Source: Isosphaeraceae bacterium (GTDB lineage: Bacteria; Planctomycetota; Planctomycetia; Isosphaerales; Isosphaeraceae). From it: a stretch of DNA of 38,041 bases. Shown here piece by piece: positions 35,901 to 38,041 of this stretch. The stretch's first letter is position 1; every line of letters begins with the position of its first letter. The position numbers and the translations under genes are program-made. Below the pieces are notes generated by a model. The model was not told the DNA's origin, did not search any database, and saw only the letters and a program-made list of their open reading frames with translations. The stretch lies in NCBI GenBank assembly GCA_021324445.1, contig JAJPJC010000045.1, forward strand, positions 1 through 38,041, read 5' to 3'.

Positions 35901-36916
35901 GGCTGGTTATCGACGAGATCGCCAGTTACGATCCCGGCGCCCGGCCCGTCGAGGTGGTCGTCCTGGCCGAGCCTCAGGGGTCGGATCCATCGTCGTTGCC
36001 GACGGTTCGGGCCACAACGCCGGAGCCTGCCGCCGACCGGAGGCTCGAGCGGGTCTTTCGACGCGCGGTGAGTCTAAAGACCCTTCCGATTCTCAGCGAT
36101 CACGTCCTCGACGGCCACGCCGTCTTGCCGATGGCGATGATCCTCGAGTGGGCGGCGGAAGGGGCCCTCCATCGCAACCCGGGCCTGGTCCTCTGCGGGC
36201 TGGACAACCTCCGGCTCTTCAAGGGGGTGATCCTCGATGACCGGGAACCGGCGCCGGTGGAGATCCTCGCCGGCAAAGGGATTCGCAGCGGGCCCGATTT
36301 CGTCGTGCCCATCGAGCTGCGCGGGACCCTGAGCAACGGCCGCGAGGTCGTCCACGCGCGCGCCGACGTCGTCCTCGCGGACCGGCACCCGATCGGGACG
36401 CGCCGGTTGAACGACCGCAGGCTGCCGGATTATCCGCTGCGGCGGGAGGAGATCTACAGCGACGTGCTGTTTCACGGACCGGCCCTCCAGGGGATCGAAC
36501 AGGTCGAGGGGTGCGGCCCGCGCGCGATCGTGGGCCAGGTCGCGACCGCCCCACCGCCCCCGGCGTGGGTGGAGCGGCCGTTGCGGGGCCGCTGGCTGAC
36601 CGACCCCCTCGCCATCGACTGTGCCTTCCAGCTCATGGTCCTCTGGAGCCGGGAGCAGCTCGGGGCCAGCTCGCTGCCGACGGCCGTGGGCCGCTATCGC
36701 CAGTTTCGCCCCGGGTTCGGCGACGGCAGCGTTCGGGTTCTGGCCGAGATCCGCCAGACGACCGGCGCCAAAGCGGTGGCCGACATCGAGGTCCTCGACA
36801 ACCACGGCGAGTTGATCGCCCGGCTCGACTCCTACGAATGCGTCATCGATTCTTCGCTCACCCAGGCGTTCCGTCGCAATCAACTGATCGCCCCTCCCTG
36901 CGTGGCGCGGAGCTGA
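29996..36916 (+). CDS. PfaA-like iterative PUFA/polyketide synthase, KS-AT-ACP-ACP-ACP-KR-DH
   Basis: About 2306 residues from a TTG at 29996. A GTG at 29900, overlapping pfaD by eight bases, is the outer limit but adds a repeat-like, non-conserved stretch. KS (10-470): Cys211 in DAACASS, EAHGTGT, GHTK. AT (585-880): FPGQGSQ, Ser683 in GHSFGE; AAFHS suggests malonyl-CoA. A helical linker with FALESIQENLVALQRLAEQ (1022-1075) precedes three ACPs, each with LGIDSIKR; the phosphopantetheine serines are about 1220, 1318 and 1424. KR: a structural half (1500-1715) and a catalytic half with SGGARGIT and Tyr1910 in YAAAN. C-terminal DH (2018-2295): His2036 in SDHVLDGHAVLP, Asp2208 in DCAFQ. No thioesterase, methyltransferase or chain-length-factor KS is present. 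With PfaD it can run full reduction cycles on ACP-bound chains in the cytoplasm. The product is unknown; PUFA, heterocyst-glycolipid-like long chains or other secondary lipids are candidates. Confidence 0.93.
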   Translation: MNASDPSVPVPVAIIGMGCLFPRAEGLSRYWSLIRNGVDAITDVPESHWSVADYFDSDPKAPDRTYARRGGFLAPVDFPALEFGIAPQAIEATDTTQLLGLLVAKAALEDAGYGPGGSFDRDRVSVILGVTGTLELVIPLGARLGHPIWRRALAAAGVDDATSAEVVRRIAAAYLPWQENSFPGLLGNVVAGRIANRLDLRGTNCVVDAACASSLGAVHLALLELAAGRCDLAVTGGLDTFNDIFMYMCFSKTPALSPTGEARPFDAEADGTILGEGLGVLVLKRLVDARRDGDRVYAVIRSLGSSSDGKGQAVYAPSVAGQVAALRRAYAAAGIAPGTVELVEAHGTGTKAGDATELAALEEVYRGGRPGGAWCALGSVKSQVGHTKAAAGAAGLIKAALALHHKVLPPTAKVRRPLEPLTRGDSPFYLNTQARPWLTPAEGAPRRAAVSAFGFGGSNFHCVLEEAEPRKPSIDWDGDVQILAFSADEPAELDRALEGLEGQTAMAWAELRATAARSRARFCSSHRHRLVLVARRDGMDLVELLATARSRLEAVGQPAGSAGAAPGGCSRVFLGTGPRPGLLAMLFPGQGSQYLGMLRELACLFPRMQAALSRMNEAGGDQAGRCSDRIYPPPAFDEAARAAGEAALRDTRIAQPAIGAVSLGLLRILDDFGVRPDLVAGHSFGELTALCAAGRIDDASLAMLAHRRGALMARCAARGSGAMLAVFAAPAEVAALARAQALDLVIANKNAPRQCVLSGPAAEIERARRLLEDRRIKTSPIPVSAAFHSRFVASAAEPFRRTLEAVPLGAATIPVFANATAGLYPEDPGAARELLASQLVRPVEFVAQVEAMYRLGARTFLEVGPEAKLTGLVRSILAGRECQAMAVDASRGAAGNLYDLACSLATLAALGYAVDLNRWDDAHPKPDRLARKPSLTVRISGSNARPKDGPPHEPRRRPASCNPDQARPPISPQEPPSAHPQPRDPAENPRPMNPPDCSQSKHSNGQIVPQAPRSRVPAADGRAFALESIQENLVALQRLAEQTADLHRQFLEGQEKTQQTFRWLLEHQQRLALSCGEPASSPTLPKAQPAGEEDGTAAPPEVRGWFEEKSDRSQVLTPAGARALPFPPLTKGGAGGVESAGTFPGADPAPGTAQPPPDPPFVRGGKLAGEAEEHPRIISGPRAPDAVTAALIDVVAAKTGYPAEVLDLDLQLDADLGIDSIKRVEILSALQDRHPEVPPPSPEQLGSFRTLRAIAEFLTQARLDLPRAEAPAVSNQPAGVERGDLAQVLRNTIAEKTGYPAEILELEMRLDADLGIDSIKRVEILSALQDRLPGLPPVTPDRVGSLVTLGDIVAFLNGAVGSAQTPDRNAETPRKLHSPVVGTGSSSSDRYARVLLEAVAEKTGYPTELLELEMRLDADLGIDSIKRVEILSAVQDRLPETRAIGPEQAGTLQTLRQIVEFLSAPPAPAPAPCDVHRNGTGSPHVIDVGSKDEDQHPTSPSVVLRRWQPRAVSLAFPDRRARVPLRAGGTTWITDDGSPLAEAIRDELLDRGYRPRMISAEAAPEPVPEADLCGVIILAPSDRREAGFLVNGLRLLRSAGPALERSGQGGGAALLTVSRLDGEFALLGLGPEIDPVSGALAGLAKTAGQEWPGVHCKAVDLDEDAFESPRQAAVSLVDELEAHGPAEVGLSRRGRMVLELEPLPEPSPARDRSQPGHRGGLVVISGGARGITAEVALALARSSQPRLLLLGRSPEPGPEAPWLAACHDEVELKRALLARPDGPRSPQEIGEAARRILAQREIRRNLGRIAAAGSTVVYRSVDVRDQAAVRSAIARGRDEFGPVRGLIHGAGVLADRRITAQTDAQFEHVFDTKVRGLHNLFQAIDPHALEFLVLFSSSSARFGRIGQVAYAAANEYLNKWAQQAALRLPHCRVVSFNWGPWAGGMVTDSLRPLFEREGLALIPPEAGARLVIDEIASYDPGARPVEVVVLAEPQGSDPSSLPTVRATTPEPAADRRLERVFRRAVSLKTLPILSDHVLDGHAVLPMAMILEWAAEGALHRNPGLVLCGLDNLRLFKGVILDDREPAPVEILAGKGIRSGPDFVVPIELRGTLSNGREVVHARADVVLADRHPIGTRRLNDRRLPDYPLRREEIYSDVLFHGPALQGIEQVEGCGPRAIVGQVATAPPPPAWVERPLRGRWLTDPLAIDCAFQLMVLWSREQLGASSLPTAVGRYRQFRPGFGDGSVRVLAEIRQTTGAKAVADIEVLDNHGELIARLDSYECVIDSSLTQAFRRNQLIAPPCVARS
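33371..33492. repeat. Palindromic C/G-tract repeat inserted in frame in the synthase linker
   Basis: The left arm reads CCCCCCTTACGAAGGGGGGG followed by CAGGGGGG (33374-33404). The right arm is its near-perfect reverse complement, ending TTCGTAAGGGGGGGAAAG (33475-33492). The roughly 50 bases between them are unrelated. This kind of CCCCCTTACGAAGGGGG palindrome is a familiar dispersed repeat in several bacterial phyla. Here it lies inside the coding sequence between the helical linker and the first ACP. It stays open and is translated as PFPPLTKGGAGG ... PPDPPFVRGG, a flexible Pro/Gly-rich spacer. Confidence 0.85.
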
Positions 36917-37231
36917 GCAATGCCCGTCGACCCCGTGTTCCCTACCAACCGGCGCGATCGTGGGCATCGAGGGACACCTGGCGGGCTCGACTACCCCCGA
37001 GCAGGCACAGAAACGCCGGCCTCAGGCTCGTAAAGGTTCGAGTCCATTGACACCTGGGGCGCTCATCGACCAGATTCACCGAACGAGGAATTGGCCTTAT
37101 GGTCAAGAAAGGCTTGAGTTATCGTCTGTGGCATGATTGGAAGGAGCCATCGGGTCGACCGGCGGGAACCGCCCGAGGTGACACCTCTCTGGGCACGCCC
37201 GCGATCGATCCCTCGTTCGAGGAGGGACGGG
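36917..37231. other. 315-base intergenic region after the synthase gene
   Basis: Contains no terminator with a clear T-tract. One small frame from a GTG at 36960 to a stop at 37134-37136 would give 58 residues with GHLAGSTTPEQAQKRRPQAR and LTPGALIDQIHRTRN. It has a protein-like look but no ribosome-binding site and no recognised family. It could be a remnant of a longer gene. Nothing else was seen. Confidence 0.3.
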
Positions 37232-37939
37232 ATGCGCCGACGGTTGACACTCATCGCTTGTCTTGCGTCCATAGTCTCGCTGGCCGGTGCGTCGAAGGCC
37301 GGCTCGATCATGGGGACCATCGTCCTGACGGTCGCGCCGAACCCGATCATCGAGGACGGCCAAGGCTTGGGGATTCCCACCGCCGCCGTCTATTCTTCGG
37401 GACCCGTCGATCTGGGAACCCTTCCGCAGGGTCTGGCTCTGCCCGGTCCCGCATTGGGATTCGATGGCGGCCTGATCGGCGAGCCTATCAAGACGGCCTT
37501 CGATCTCAAGATCACGTTCGACGGCGCCTCGGGTAGTCAGCCGTCCATCGATGTCACCGGGTCGTTGGTGGGAATGGTCGAGGCAACTCAGTCCCCGGAT
37601 ACAGCTGACTCGTGGTTCCAGTCGCCTCCGACCTCAGCCACTGTTCAGGGCTGGTCGCCTAACTCTGGCATCCCAATGGCCCTGATCAACCAATATCTGA
37701 ACACCTCTAATTACCAGCTCTTCCAGATATTCGCGGGGAGCGTCCCTCCCGACTCGGACACGTTCTGGCTGACAGTCTCCCCCTCGACGGGGGCGACTGT
37801 ACCCGAGCCGGCAACCGTCTTGCTGTACCTAGCGGCGATTGCAGTGCCGGGCGCGGCGCGGCGCCCAAGCCTGGCGATCGTTCTTCGCGCGTTGAGCGCG
37901 GGGCGGGCAAGCTCTCCTCATGATTCATCCAACGCTTAG
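37232..37939 (+). CDS. PEP-CTERM sorting domain-containing secreted protein
   Basis: 235 residues from the ATG at 37232, which has GAGGAGGGA upstream. The frame is open 33 codons further, but the signal peptide begins at MRRRLTLIACLASIVSLAGA. The middle part is a Ser/Thr/Pro/Gly-rich, probably beta-strand protein without recognised enzyme motifs. The C-terminus carries VPEPATVLLYLAAIAVPGAA then RR: the PEP motif (190-193), a hydrophobic helix and basic residues. This is the signal processed by exosortase (EpsH/XrtA-type) systems during export to the surface. About 26 residues follow the basic pair, a longer tail than usual. No exosortase is in the window. Its position after the lipid synthase may be chance, since both the gap and its own ribosome-binding site argue for separate transcription. 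Confidence 0.85.
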   Translation: MRRRLTLIACLASIVSLAGASKAGSIMGTIVLTVAPNPIIEDGQGLGIPTAAVYSSGPVDLGTLPQGLALPGPALGFDGGLIGEPIKTAFDLKITFDGASGSQPSIDVTGSLVGMVEATQSPDTADSWFQSPPTSATVQGWSPNSGIPMALINQYLNTSNYQLFQIFAGSVPPDSDTFWLTVSPSTGATVPEPATVLLYLAAIAVPGAARRPSLAIVLRALSAGRASSPHDSSNA

Positions 37940-37968
37940 AGTCTGTTCCACAAGCCTGGTCTAACCGT

Positions 37969-38041
37969 TGTAGGGTGGGTGAAACCCACCACCGGAAGGC
38001 CTTGGCGGGCTTGAAGATCGGTGGGTTTCACCCACCCTACA
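37969..38041. repeat. Palindromic element with perfect 22-base arms (TGTAGGGTGGGT type)
   Basis: The arm at 37969-37990 (starting TGTAGGGTGGGTGAAACCC) is the exact reverse complement of 38020-38041 (ending GGGTTTCACCCACCCTACA). The loop is 29 bases. The GTAGGGTGGG...CCCACCCTAC palindrome is a widely dispersed non-coding repeat in large bacterial genomes. It sits 29 bases after the PEP-CTERM gene and may serve as its mRNA end. It may extend past the window edge. Confidence 0.85.

Overview
The window looks like chromosomal DNA of a planctomycete, most likely in or near the Isosphaeraceae. Four things suggest this. The DNA is very GC-rich. A giant parallel beta-helix protein carries an N-terminal LEGRQLLS tag of the LEPR-XLL type. 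A small secreted protein ends in a PEP-CTERM sorting tail. Palindromic intergenic repeats of a kind common in these large genomes recur. The lineage is inferred from gene content, not from a marker gene. No rRNA, tRNA, CRISPR array, transposase or phage gene was seen.

Layout. Positions 1-5.8 kb (minus strand) hold the start of a phosphoenolpyruvate-hydrolase-family gene, preceded by an ABC-2 exporter set: a large secreted/membrane protein of 881 aa, an ATPase and a two-halved permease. A long hairpin lies between ATPase and permease. Positions 5.9-7.6 kb hold a GT-C (GT39-like) membrane glycosyltransferase. Positions 8.1-9.8 kb (plus) hold two overlapping amidohydrolase-fold genes. The first is exported by Tat and keeps its metal ligands; the second has lost all of them. 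Positions 10.0-14.2 kb (minus) hold a GH15 glucoamylase/trehalase-like enzyme, a PepSY-type membrane protein and an ApbE-DUF2271 fusion. The last two form a small flavinylation/redox unit. Positions 14.7-18.35 kb hold the beta-helix surface protein, with a recently duplicated C-terminal module and a terminator-like hairpin.

Positions 18.7-25.4 kb hold a secreted cyclase-family hydrolase, a frameshifted HTH-type gene, a class IV aminotransferase coupled to a GT2-like protein without a DxD motif, an orphan ABC-2 permease and a second GT39-like protein with a helical-repeat tail. Positions 25.65-27.0 kb hold an alternative GlmU-type sugar-phosphate nucleotidyl/acetyltransferase. After a 1.3 kb gene-free stretch comes the most notable locus, at 28.3-36.9 kb. 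It is a PfaD-type enoyl reductase directly followed by a 2.3-kaa KS-AT-ACPx3-KR-DH synthase. Together they supply every activity for a full reductive fatty-acyl or polyketide cycle. The partners of classical PUFA synthases (PfaB, the KS-CLF-DH-DH protein PfaC, the PfaE phosphopantetheinyl transferase) are not in the window. A PEP-CTERM protein and a 73-bp palindromic element close the window.

The candidate unusual system is this two-gene secondary-lipid synthase. Its long linker has also absorbed, in frame, a palindromic repeat.
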